Shown here in pieces: positions 1 to 8,234 of a stretch of DNA of 20,464 nt; the first letter of the stretch is position 1, and each line of letters opens with the position of its first letter. Below the pieces are notes generated by a model. It made no database searches, had not been told where the DNA came from, and worked only from the letters and a program-made list of their open reading frames with translations. This DNA comes from Eremomyces bilateralis CBS 781.70 (lineage: Eukaryota; Ascomycota; Dothideomycetes; Eremomycetales; Eremomycetaceae), in contig NW_022985121.1 in assembly GCF_010015585.1 (NCBI RefSeq), positions 1 through 20,464 on the forward strand. Reading direction: 5' to 3'. The position numbers were made by a program, and so were the translations under genes.

Positions 1-92
1 TGTGCGAGGCGTTTATCTGTTCTGGTGTTTACAGAGCAAACGGGCCACAGGGCCACAAGGCATCCAGGTCTGCGGACCTCTGATCCATCACA
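1..92 (-). repeat. LTR fragment (family 1), cut by window edge
   Basis: On the minus strand this starts TGTGATGG at position 92 and runs off the window. It is the exact reverse complement of 8063-8154 over its whole visible length, and it matches 12150 onward closely. It is therefore the 5' part of the same solo-type LTR family (full length about 172 bp). I cannot tell whether it is a solo LTR or one end of a larger element. No polypurine tract is obvious next to it. Confidence 0.85.
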
Positions 93-834
93 GGTACATC
101 GCTTTCCACCCGTTCGCGTCGCCGTGCGTAGCCAGGGTATGAACCAGTCATTAACACACTTCCACGCAACGTACAAAAGGTGCAGCTTCGTCCTGGCTCT
201 GCGGTCTCCTACTACTACTCGTCGCCTACTCGTTGGAAGCACTAGGACCAGGAGACGGAGGTGTTTGAAGTGACTTGCGGGACTCGAGCGTTGATGTAGC
301 TTTATTGCCTCATCGAGTAGATTTGCTGACACAGCAGCCGTCTTTCGTGACATGCTTGCGGTAGAACTTAGAATGTGCTCTCTGTAGCTCTCGGTGAGAC
401 TCAGCAATGGCTCAGTTAAGGCTCAGGCTGCTTTAGACTTTCGCTCACCCTCTAGGATAGGTACCCAGGATATGTCTTGCGACTTTCGGCAGCTCGGTTA
501 AGTCTATTAGTCGTGAGTCAAAGACAGTAAAGACCAGTATGATTTTCCAGGACACTCTTCCATGCAAACCAAGGATCGGACATATGCCAACGCAGCCGAA
601 TCTACACTAACGCTAGAAATGGTCCGCAAGCCGCATTGACGGTTCTGTGGGCCTTCAAGATGAGCAGAGCCCGCATACACCAAAACAATCTCTACATCGG
701 GAGAAGTAATGCACAGTGTATGGGAAATCGTTTTGTCGCTTGTATAGACATCATTATGGTTGCTAAGAAGGCAGCTTACAAGTTACCCTAATTACAGTTA
801 TACTCTTCGCCGACATACCTAAATATATAATAAC
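93..834. other. Stretch without recognisable gene
   Basis: I see no convincing coding region, RNA gene or known repeat here. The small open frames have no recognisable motif and no intron-exon structure. The stretch lies between two LTR remnants and may be old, diverged repeat sequence or intergenic DNA. Confidence 0.5.
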
Positions 835-1078
835 TGTCAGAGCACACAGGGGTGGAATCAGATGAGGAGTCAGCGAGTAGCTTGTGAGTAGAAAATATAT
901 AGAAAAGGGTGTGTGCCCCTTATGACTAGAGACTGATCCTTAAGGAATCAGGAACAAGAGGACGTTGGTATGCGTGCTAAGTACAATGCTAGGAAGGAGT
1001 CACGTGACGTAAGCACATGACTTGGAGATGCCTCTGTCCTTACTTGCTTAATGCTAACGCTCGCACCCCACCGTGACA
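835..1078 (-). repeat. Solo LTR-like element, family 2
   Basis: Read on the minus strand this 244-bp unit opens with TGTCACGGTGGGG and closes with CTCTGACA, so it has the TG...CA ends of an LTR. Inside are a TATA-like tract (TATATATTTT) and a CACGTGAC palindrome, which suit an LTR promoter. The flanking 5 bases do not match (ATAAC on the left, CATGG on the right), so no target duplication is left. No internal retroelement sequence adjoins it, so it reads as a solo LTR fossil. Confidence 0.6.
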
Positions 1079-1146
1079 CATGGGCCTCGCAGAGAGGCCT
1101 GACGGGCGTATGAATCTCTCTCTCTCTCTCTCACCCCACCGTGACA
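1079..1146 (-). repeat. Duplicated LTR-end fragment with (TC)9 microsatellite
   Basis: The sequence CACCCCACCGTGACA closes the LTR at 1078 and occurs again ending at 1146. The 68 bp between the two ends hold an 18-bp TC run (1115-1132) and a GGCCTC/GAGGCC-type inverted repeat. The unit is either a tandem duplication of the LTR's outer end or the first bases of a second, truncated LTR lying head-to-tail. Confidence 0.5.
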
Positions 1147-1379
1147 CTCCTCTCTGCCAGTGGCCAAACCCCATGATAAGATCACAACAAGAATTCGTCA
1201 TGATTTTGGTGTAAAGTTACGGGAAGTGCAATCAAACATTATTCTGAGTCGATTCCATGAAATCTCTGAACATTCGCTATACGGATCTTAGAACCTCTAA
1301 TCCCGAAAGCCTTTTCTTCTCCCTTATGCTGAGAGAGAATATCTTTAACTAACGCCATCTAAGCGAATTTAGAAGCTCT

Positions 1380-2281
1380 CTACATATACTCGGATATGAA
1401 GCTTGACTTACCACCCTCAGCTGCAATGACCGCGCGAATTTCTTTCTCGAGTGGCTCCTGCCAGCATGCCGCCACCTTCTGTGTCCCACTGCCACTATTC
1501 GGGTGTATTCCGTCCTGTGTATCGGTCGCAATATCAAACCCGGTGAAACAGTCAACAGCGATAACTGGGGATTGAGGAGTGTTTAGCTTCGAAGCCACGG
1601 CCGCTATCATCTCGTTCCATGCGGAAACAGCTTGTGGGCATGTGCTACCGCAATTTACGCCTCTGGGCTGCAAGTTCATGATCTGTGCTATCTAATAATA
1701 CCTTGATTAGCTGTTTTGCCCAATCATTGATTAGAGATCTTTAACTGACCAGAATTCTAACCGTGGGCTTCTGAGTACGGAACTGTTCCACTAGCTTGGT
1801 GAATGCCGCCTCACCATCCACTACGCTCCTTCCACGCCACTATAGCTTAATTAGTGATATTTTGTTTCTACCCACCGCTACATTTGCATACCACGTCGTT
1901 CGTGCCTAAAAGTATCATGCCGATGTCAACAGGCTTGACCTGGTTTAGCCAGCCACTAAGCTGGCCTTTGCTGGCAATTCCGATTGCTTCATAGCCAACA
2001 TGACCCTCGTGTTCCAGATCGTATTCGCCTGGGCAGGAAAAGAGTGATTTTTGTGTACCGACGAACTTGAATTGCCCTTCCAAGCCGCTTTGAGCAAGAT
2101 TCTGCCAGAGAACCTGGCGCCAGCAGCCCTTCGTTTTTCCTTGTCAGCAGAAGCTTTACATAAAGTGTTGCACACTTACTCCTGCAGTAACAGAGTCACC
2201 CAATGGCATGATCCTTACCACTGCAAAGACATGGCAAACGAGGGAAGACAGAAACAGTAGCCAAACGAGTGATTTCGCCAT
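1380..2281 (-). CDS. Secreted SGNH/GDSL esterase, CE3-like (paralogue 1)
   Basis: This is a predicted secreted esterase of the SGNH fold, closest in motifs to carbohydrate esterase family 3 (acetylxylan esterase type), so it probably removes acetyl groups from plant or other polysaccharides; the substrate is inferred. Four exons on the minus strand (2281-2180, 2128-1892, 1839-1750, 1691-1380) give 246 residues. All three introns are phase 0 (51, 52 and 58 bp). Residues 1-20 form a signal peptide ending VFA. Block I is MPLGDSVT with nucleophile Ser30, the block II Gly lies in HEGHVGY (about 76), block III is GTND (Asn111), and block V is DGIH (Asp203, His206). All catalytic residues are present and the length fits the family. 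The start lies in good context after ACC. It is divergent from its paralogue at 2690 and shares its upstream region. Function by motif is firm; the exact substrate is not. Confidence 0.88.
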
Positions 2282-2689
2282 GGTGTCTGAACTTAAAGAA
2301 CATAGCGTTCAAATCGATAACAGACCAAGGGTGGCCATTATCCTTTTATATAAATACCCAGACGATTCATGGATGGATATAGATTAATTATGCATGTTTT
2401 TAGTCTTCCGAAACTGCAGAAAAAGTGTTACTATGGCTTTGATTTTGATAGACGATATGACCATAACCCTAATCGGAAATTCCGAGATGGAGATTGTTGC
2501 CAATGGTCCGAGGCAACATCAGAGCCGAATCAAAAAGGGCTTTCGATTAGTTTAATGAAAGAGGATTCGAAAGGCTGCAGGCCAGCCTCGATGTATATAA
2601 GTGAATCATCGCGGTCCATTCTCCCTTTTGCTATGATACTCTAAACACACTTGAGTTCTCGTCGCGCATCGACGAATATACGACACAAG
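2282..2689. promoter_or_regulatory. Shared divergent promoter region of the esterase pair
   Basis: The 408 bp between the two start codons hold a TATA-like box on each side. TTTTATATAAATA (2344-2356) is about 63 bp before the minus-strand start, and TATATAA (2594-2600) is about 90 bp before the plus-strand start. Between them lies CGGAAATTCCG (2474-2484), a CGG-N5-CCG inverted triplet of the kind bound by Zn2Cys6 transcription factors. A shared activator site would let the two genes be induced together; this is inference. Confidence 0.55.
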
Positions 2690-3582
2690 ATGGCTCGTAC
2701 AGCTGTTTGGTTCAGCCTTTGCGCTCTTTTCTTCCCTCTAGCTTTTGCACAGCTGAAGATTATGCCCCTTGGAGACTCAACAACAGCGATAGTGGGTGCT
2801 CTTCTAGATGCTTCTCCTTAACTCTGCTAAATAATCATCCGTGTAGACGTGTTGGAGGGGTGTGCTCGCGCAGGAGCTGAGGACTGCGGGGGCAGAAAAT
2901 TTCCAGTTCGTGGGCACTCAGCGATCCACGTGCGGAGACAATGGGGGCCACGAAGGCTATCCGGCAATCAAGGCAACAGCAGCACAGTCGGGGCCTAACA
3001 TAGGCGGGGCTCCGTGGGACCAAAATAAGCTTCCTCCTATCTTGGCCGCACTGCACCCTGATGTCGTGATGATCCTGCTTGGAGTCAATGATATGGTATG
3101 CTGGGTTCATCCCATATCCTACTTATAGAAAGGAAACAGACACTAACTATGGATAGGCTTTCAGAGGGGACCCTTCTAAAATAACCGCCGCATTCGGGAA
3201 GCTCGTTGATCAAATGCGAGCAGATAACCCGAACGTACAGGTAGTTGTAAGTCTTACCCAAAGGCCTTGTGCTAATATATTATGTTAGGAGTGACTGACA
3301 ACTGTCAAACTCTAGGTCGCACAAATCCCACCGGCGACGCTCACAGACGTCAGGCCGCTCGATGTGGCAATTCCTCCTTGGGCGGCAGCGAAGTCGACAC
3401 CAGAGTCCCCGGTCACTGTGGTAGACTGCTTCACAGGATTTGATGCGTCCGCTGATACTAGGGATGGTGTCCACTTCAATGATAGAGGGGACCAGAAGGT
3501 GGCCGCGTGTTTCGCCCCAGAGCTTTATCGAATTATTACGGAAGACGCTGGTAGCGGTGGCGCGCCTGCGGCGAGTGTCTAG
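2690..3582 (+). CDS. Secreted SGNH/GDSL esterase, CE3-like (paralogue 2)
   Basis: This is the second predicted secreted CE3-like esterase. Exons 2690-2791, 2847-3095, 3157-3246 and 3316-3582 encode 235 residues. The introns (55, 61, 69 bp) are all phase 0 and sit at the same places as in the divergent neighbour; exons 1 and 3 have the same lengths (102 and 90 nt). Intron 2 has a clean CTAAC branch site. The signal peptide is residues 1-20 (ending AFA, then Gln). Motifs are MPLGDSTT (Ser30), HEGY (Gly71), GVND (Asn115) and DGVH (Asp197, His200), so the Ser-Gly-Asn-His set is complete. GDST in place of the usual GDSI and GVND in place of GTND are mild variants. The protein lacks a Cys-containing segment of about ten residues found before block V in the paralogue. 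Likely an extracellular acetyl esterase; substrate unproven. Confidence 0.88.
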
Positions 3583-4192
3583 GCAAAATCAAAGGGTCTC
3601 AGGGATAGTTTGCCGTCCACATGCAAAGAAATAGCATTTGAGCGTCGAAGCGGGTTCTATTGACGGTGCATCACTTGTTGGCGAAGTTCCATACAAATTG
3701 AAATAATGTGTCTGCAATTGCCCAGATATTCGTATTGACTCATCGAATTAACGTGAGCTGGAAATAAAGTTTGATTGTTGCCATTGGCCAGTGCAAATCC
3801 CAACTATTGGACCGTGTCAACCCATGCCGGACAGCTTGAGAACTTTGCCATGGCTGAACGTCAGACGCCGGATGGCGGTGTTTAGACTCTTCTCGAGGGC
3901 TCTCGGCTCGCAGCCTCAAATGAGAACACAAGACATACAATGCACCTGCAAGGCAGATCATGTGACTAACCAACATGACCTCAGCCATTTCACTCTTCAT
4001 CTAAGCAATTATTGTTCTAAAAATGAGCATTAAATTTCTCCTGATTTCTTAAGGATCAGTCTCGTCGTAACGCAGTGTGCAACAATACAGAATCTATTAT
4101 CCTCCTGCGATTTGCAATCGATTCGCGAACACGCCATTGTGTTTCACGCTAGCTGCGTGAGGTTCGTACTTGTGGATGCGAGTTTGCAGTAT

Positions 4193-4222
4193 CGGATTCT
4201 CCGATCTCTATCGGACTTTCCG
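4193..4222. promoter_or_regulatory. Two tandem CGG-N5-CCG sites
   Basis: CGGATTCTCCG (4193-4203) and CGGACTTTCCG (4212-4222) are two inverted CGG triplets with equal 5-base spacers. This is the classic layout of a Zn2Cys6 dimer site. They lie about 1 kb before the alpha/beta hydrolase and 0.6 kb after the esterase, so their target gene is unclear and they could be chance. Confidence 0.3.
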
Positions 4223-5079
4223 ATTTATTTAGATCGGTCCTAGCATTGAAATTTAAAGGAAATTTACTGCCCCACTTCATGGCGTAGTTCCAATCTGCGT
4301 GGTTCTTGTCCGTCGTTATCTGATTGATCGATTCCTTAGGACCAGAGTCAGACTAAATGAATCGCGGACGAACACAACGGAGAAGCATCCCCATTTAGAG
4401 GATTTTATTCCACATATTATTAAATATCTAGGTCACGATATCGTTAGAACATCAACCTAGGTGGTTTTCAGGGTATGTAGTTGACCGCAAGTACGGAAAG
4501 TCCTCGGCATACATGGCACCTTTCGCCATTGCTTAGGGTTCAGATCTACGATACCCTACGCTCGTCTTTCCCTCTACCTACGGTCAATGGTGAGCCCAGT
4601 TTTTAACCCCTCCCGACACTCAGTGCAGAGAATTAGGTACATGGGAGGCCCACGTCTCTCCACCCGAGAGAAAGCAGGATTCTTGGCGATATAGCTGGGA
4701 CAACGTCTAAGTATGGCTGCTGTCAGCGAACATGATCATCCACTAAACCTTATGGGATGCCTATTTAAATTCATGCTCGGGATCGGTAAGGCAAACCTTG
4801 GTAAGCTATGCCCTACCTTCCGTAAACTAAACGATCTCACTTCTAGACTGGAAGAACGGGTCCGCTCGCGGACTAAGTTCTGGCACTAAATTCTGCTTGC
4901 ATTCAAAGTTTCATTAATAGATCACTAGGCACAGTATCTCTTCTCCACATACAATCGCTCTGTCGAAAACGCGACGACGGTTGCCAAGAGCTGTAGCTAA
5001 AATGAATGCAATATCATGGTCGCCAGTCTAGCCGAGATGAACTCGTGTGGTCTGATTGTCATTCCGGAATCAAATAGGA

Positions 5080-5086
5080 TATAAAA
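5080..5086 (+). promoter_or_regulatory. TATA box of the alpha/beta hydrolase gene
   Basis: TATAAAA lies 121 bp before the start codon and is followed by a pyrimidine-rich tract, which is the usual arrangement for a strongly expressed fungal secretory gene. Confidence 0.4.
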
Positions 5087-5206
5087 TGACCTTCCCAGCC
5101 AGATACGCGCTTCTTATATTCCTCTAGTCACACAGTTCCCTCAACAAACCTCTTCGGCTATCAGACCTCATAATTTCGTTAATTCGCATCGTCTGTGCCT
5201 TTTAAA

Positions 5207-6294
5207 ATGCAGTCAGTGACACTCTTCAGTCTTTTGGCCGTCGCCAGTGAGGCTGCTCCTCAGCTTGGTGGTGGATTGGGCGGCTCTGGTGGTGGACTAC
5301 TCGGAGGATTAGGGGGCCTTGGAGGACTGGGTGGATCAAGCGGAGGGCTCGGAGGGCTAGGAGGAGGCCTCGGAGGACTAGAAGGAGGCCTCGGAGGACT
5401 TGGTGGGTTGTTGGGTGGCGGTGGCGGACTTGGAGGGCCTATGGGAGGACCTAGCGGTGGTGGCACTGGCCCATATACAGCAGTGAGTACCCCTCCAGCC
5501 AAGCCACAGAAAATATATATAAACTGATCTTCTTAGGAATACTCAACTGACCCAGGTCTACCTAAACATACTATCTATCTTCCTAAGGAGATTCCCGCAG
5601 ATCTAAAGCTGCCTGTACTCGTTTGGGGAAATGGAGGTTGTATGGGCGATAGTACCGCGTTCGAAGGAGCTCTAACCGAATGGGCTTCCCATGGTTTTAT
5701 GGTTATTGCCAATGGTAGTCCAGGCGGTTCCGGTCAGACCACATCGGAAATGTTACTCCAATCGATCGAGTTTATCACTCAGAACGCTGGACAAGGGAAA
5801 TATGCTAATGTTGATACGAGAAAAATTGCTGCTGCAGGACAGAGCTGCGGTGGTCTCGAGGCATACGATGTCGCCCCCGATCCTCGCGTCTCGGCTATTG
5901 GAATTTTTAACTCTGGAGAATTCAGCGACTCAGCATCAAAACAAACAGTCGCTCAACTGCACCAGCCCGTTTTCTTTTTCCTTGGTGGTTCATCGGATAT
6001 CGCCTATGAAAACGTACGTTTTTATCCGCGGCTCGTGTCCGATGCTAATCTATTTATTAGGGCGAACGTGACTTTAAAAACCTACCTAGCAATGTTCCAT
6101 CATGGAAAGGCAACCTCCCTGTTGGCCATATGGCGACCTGGTCGGAGAAGGACGGTGGCAAGTTCGGGGTCGCGGGCACCAACTGGTTAAAGTGGTTGCT
6201 GAAAAGTGATCAAGAAGCAGCGCAATGGTTCACTGGCGGCACTGCCGAACAAGCAGGGTGGGACGTAGAGGCAAAGAACTTGGAAAGCATCTAG
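5207..6294 (+). CDS. Secreted alpha/beta hydrolase with Gly/Leu-rich N-terminal segment
   Basis: This is a predicted extracellular serine hydrolase of the alpha/beta fold (chlorophyllase/dienelactone hydrolase/PET-hydrolase-like type); the substrate is unknown. Exons 5207-5482, 5537-6013 and 6061-6294 encode 328 residues. Introns are 54 and 47 bp, phase 0, with CTGAT and CTAAT branch sites. Residues 1-17 look like a signal peptide. Residues 19-85 are almost pure GGLGG repeats. The catalytic domain begins near residue 93 with a typical first strand (LPVLVWGNGGC, oxyanion region). The nucleophile elbow is GQSCGG (Ser195), the acid is probably Asp246 in GGSSD, and the base is His274 in PVGHM. 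The triad is complete and the gene reads as intact. The ATG is preferred to an upstream GTG because it opens the signal peptide. The Gly-rich segment may be a flexible linker or a surface/wall-associating region. Confidence 0.87.
5266..5470 (+). repeat. Low-complexity Gly/Leu-coding tandem repeat
   Basis: This is a run of imperfect 9-15 bp units of the GGAGGACTTGG type that encode GGL/GGLGG. It makes the long proline-rich frame on the opposite strand a shadow, not a gene. Such tracts can vary in length between strains. Confidence 0.8.
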
Positions 6295-6552
6295 GTCGAC
6301 GCGAAGAATCAGGGGCCGGAGCTAGGGTTTTGAACAATTCTTATACCCAAGCTATTTCTTGCACCCAAGTTAGTAAGTCTCTCTCAAAAAAAGATGTACT
6401 AGGAGGGAATATCAAACCATGCAGGCCTTGGTTCAAATTTCTATCTCTCCAATGTGCAAAAGAATAGCCCATAAACCGATCTCTAGAACCAGGATTCTTT
6501 TGACTATCGGTACTCTGCCTTGAATGTTTGGCTATATTGGTTTAATTTCGTA

Positions 6553-6948
6553 TCACGGTTTGTATGAGCACACTTGGTTTAGTTTGGCATATCCAACGGT
6601 GAACATCTGTCCGACACCCACTTCCGGTCCGACGCTTGTGGCCATCAAGCCAGTCTCTTCCCACAGTTCTCTGGCTATACCGTGCAAAATTGTCTCGTCT
6701 ACATCGTCGGCGCCACCTCCGGGGATCTCCCATAGATTGGGCATGGTATCACTAGCTGCGCGCTGGATGAGGAGAAGCCGCCTTGGGGTCGAATGATTAA
6801 AGACCAAAGCACCGATGGCAAGATGTTGATACTGGCTGTACTCGCTTGGATGGTTCGCCAAGTACGCTTGAGAAGAGACGCAGAATTCTGAGACCGAGGC
6901 ATGGGTTGCGAACTTGAAGCTCGGCCATTTTGCTGTTGCTGTCGCCAT
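6553..6948 (-). CDS. NUDIX hydrolase (3' end unresolved)
   Basis: This is a NUDIX-family pyrophosphohydrolase that would cut nucleoside diphosphate derivatives (X); the substrate is unknown and it is probably cytosolic. Starting at the ATG at 6948, 131 residues are open. The Nudix box is complete in the ORF: G-x5-E-x7-RELWEETGL, about residues 85-107, preceded by the usual LWEIPGG strand. The open frame stops about 25 residues after the box, whereas family members continue for 40-70 more residues with the rest of the fold. I could not find a convincing further exon in the 250 bp before the neighbouring hydrolase's end. The gene is thus either 3'-truncated or has a weakly marked intron. MULE copy A begins only about 92 bp upstream of the start codon. 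An upstream GTG extension is not needed. Confidence 0.75.
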   Translation of the reverse strand: MATATAKWPSFKFATHASVSEFCVSSQAYLANHPSEYSQYQHLAIGALVFNHSTPRRLLLIQRAASDTMPNLWEIPGGGADDVDETILHGIARELWEETGLMATSVGPEVGVGQMFTVGYAKLNQVCSYKP

Positions 6949-7040
6949 TTTTGATTGAGGTTTTCGTCGAGTGCTTGGCGACAGTGCGGCCAACGGTAAG
7001 CCCACAGTAAAACGGTACGGTAATATTTTACTGCGGTAAT

Positions 7041-7145
7041 GGCTGGTGAGATTTTCCCCCCCGCTTTTGAGATTTTGCCCCCCCGTGAGATTTTCCCCCC
7101 GCGCTAGTGATGATGGAAATTAATCGCTCAACTGAGCCTAGCGCG
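7041..7145 (+). repeat. Left TIR of MULE copy A
   Basis: It has three motif copies of the GAGATTTTCCCCCC type, 22-25 bp apart, followed by CGCGCTAG ... CTAGCGCG. That pair is a perfect 8-bp inverted stem about 46 bp end to end, enclosing ATGGAAATTAATCGCT. It is nearly identical to the reverse complement of 10811-10914. Confidence 0.85.
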
Positions 7146-7762
7146 CATTTTGCCTCCTCTTCGCCCAGGGACAGCGTCAATATTCAATCCGTTCTTTCTC
7201 TTATAATCTCAGCATGGAGGTGTTCCTTGTTAGAGATCAGGTTTTCGAGATACCCCTGTTTTTTGGCGCTTTCCGGTTTCCTACCCGTGATCCCCATTTC
7301 TTGCTCGTATTTGTGTGGTATCGATCCCGTGTTCCCAACCATGACAGTGTATTACACATCCCGCGATGTTACCAACCCCTCATTCTTTGCTTTTTCGCTC
7401 GTTTTGAGGAAACCAGGGTCTCGGTAGCCATCAATTTGTATACAGAACTTAAATATGGGCGTATAGGAGCAAGATCAATCAATGTCTCAATTTGTTGATC
7501 GTTTTGGCGTGTCAAACAATCACGGAAACAATAGGATACCTGTTCAGAGGCAGTGAGATGCTTGTATTGTGTAAAGGTAGGATACATCGCAGGGTAGATA
7601 TACCCAGGCTTACGTAATGTACAGAATGGGATGACTAAGTAGACCGCTGACTTCCGACACAATTCTTGGTCAAACACAGAGCTCCCGCTGTGACCTGTCT
7701 TGTAGACCACCTGATATCAGGAACCACTGTTTTCTCACATTCCTTCTCTTACAGATCTTAGC
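7146..7762 (+). other. 5' leader region of MULE copy A
   Basis: There is no gene in this 617-bp stretch between the left TIR and the transposase start. It ends with a pyrimidine tract and TTACAG (about 7740-7754) just before the ATG, which looks like a 3' splice site of a leader intron. The opposite-strand open frame at 7369-7710 has no recognisable motif. Confidence 0.5.
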
Positions 7763-8062
7763 ATGGAGGATATCGCCCCTCCTCCAGATTGTCTTTACAC
7801 GTCCTATAAAGAAGCCTACAATTCTCTTAGGGACCATAGCATGCAGCATGGCTACGGCTTCCTACTCAAGCGGAGTAAACCTCACAATTCTAATGTTAAG
7901 ACACGATATTACTACCACTGTGATCGATCCGGAAACTATTAGTTAAGAGCAAGGACTCTGAGTACAAGCATACGCTCAATAGGGTGTCCTTTTAGGCTTG
8001 TTATATTTAAGAACAAAAGCGACGACCAGTAGAAGCTGGAGGTTCTACACAAGTATTATAAC

Positions 8063-8234
8063 TGTGATGGATCAGAGGTCCGCAGACCTGGATGCCTTGT
8101 GGCCCTGTGGCCCGTTTGCTCTGTAAACACCAGAACAGATAAACGCCTCGCACACCTTAGATAGATTCCTCCTTCATAGCAACAATTCAATGTTTGCCTC
8201 ACGATTGGAGATTCCCGACAGTGAGACTCTTACA
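8063..8234 (+). repeat. Solo LTR (family 1) with 5-bp target duplication
   Basis: A 172-bp unit opens TGTGATGG and closes CTTACA, flanked on both sides by ATAAC (8058-8062 and 8235-8239). That is a clean solo LTR left by LTR-LTR recombination. It lies inside the FAR1 zinc-finger coding region of MULE copy A, so it arrived after that MULE. Its identity to the copy at the window start is complete over the 92 bp visible there, which suggests recent activity of the family. Confidence 0.93.

Larger units (their letters stand above)
3583..5206. other. Long intergenic region with regulatory-like motifs
   Basis: No gene is supported here. The stretch contains a 24-base tract (about 4040-4065) that matches, in inverted orientation and with one difference, a piece of the LTR at 835-1078, so a scrap of that repeat may lie here. 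At 4193-4222 two CGG-N5-CCG motifs lie 19 bp apart. The last 130 bp form the apparent promoter of the downstream hydrolase. Confidence 0.5.

Noticed and set aside
1115-1132. CRISPR or regulatory repeat at the TC run
   Set aside because: It is a simple dinucleotide microsatellite; no spaced repeat array exists in the window.
4040-4066. A second copy of the 835-1078 LTR
   Set aside because: Only about 24 bases match; no LTR ends or further homology are visible around it.
5260-5502. Long proline-rich frame on the minus strand
   Set aside because: It is the mirror of the Gly/Leu-rich segment of the secreted hydrolase and has no support of its own.
7369-7710. 113-residue minus-strand frame in the MULE A leader
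   Set aside because: No motif, no signal for a start, and it lies in transposon leader sequence.
1-8154. 1-93 and 8062-8154 as terminal inverted repeats of one 8-kb transposon
   Set aside because: A third copy in direct orientation exists at 12150, and the 8063 copy has TG...CA ends with its own ATAAC duplications, so these are independent LTR copies.
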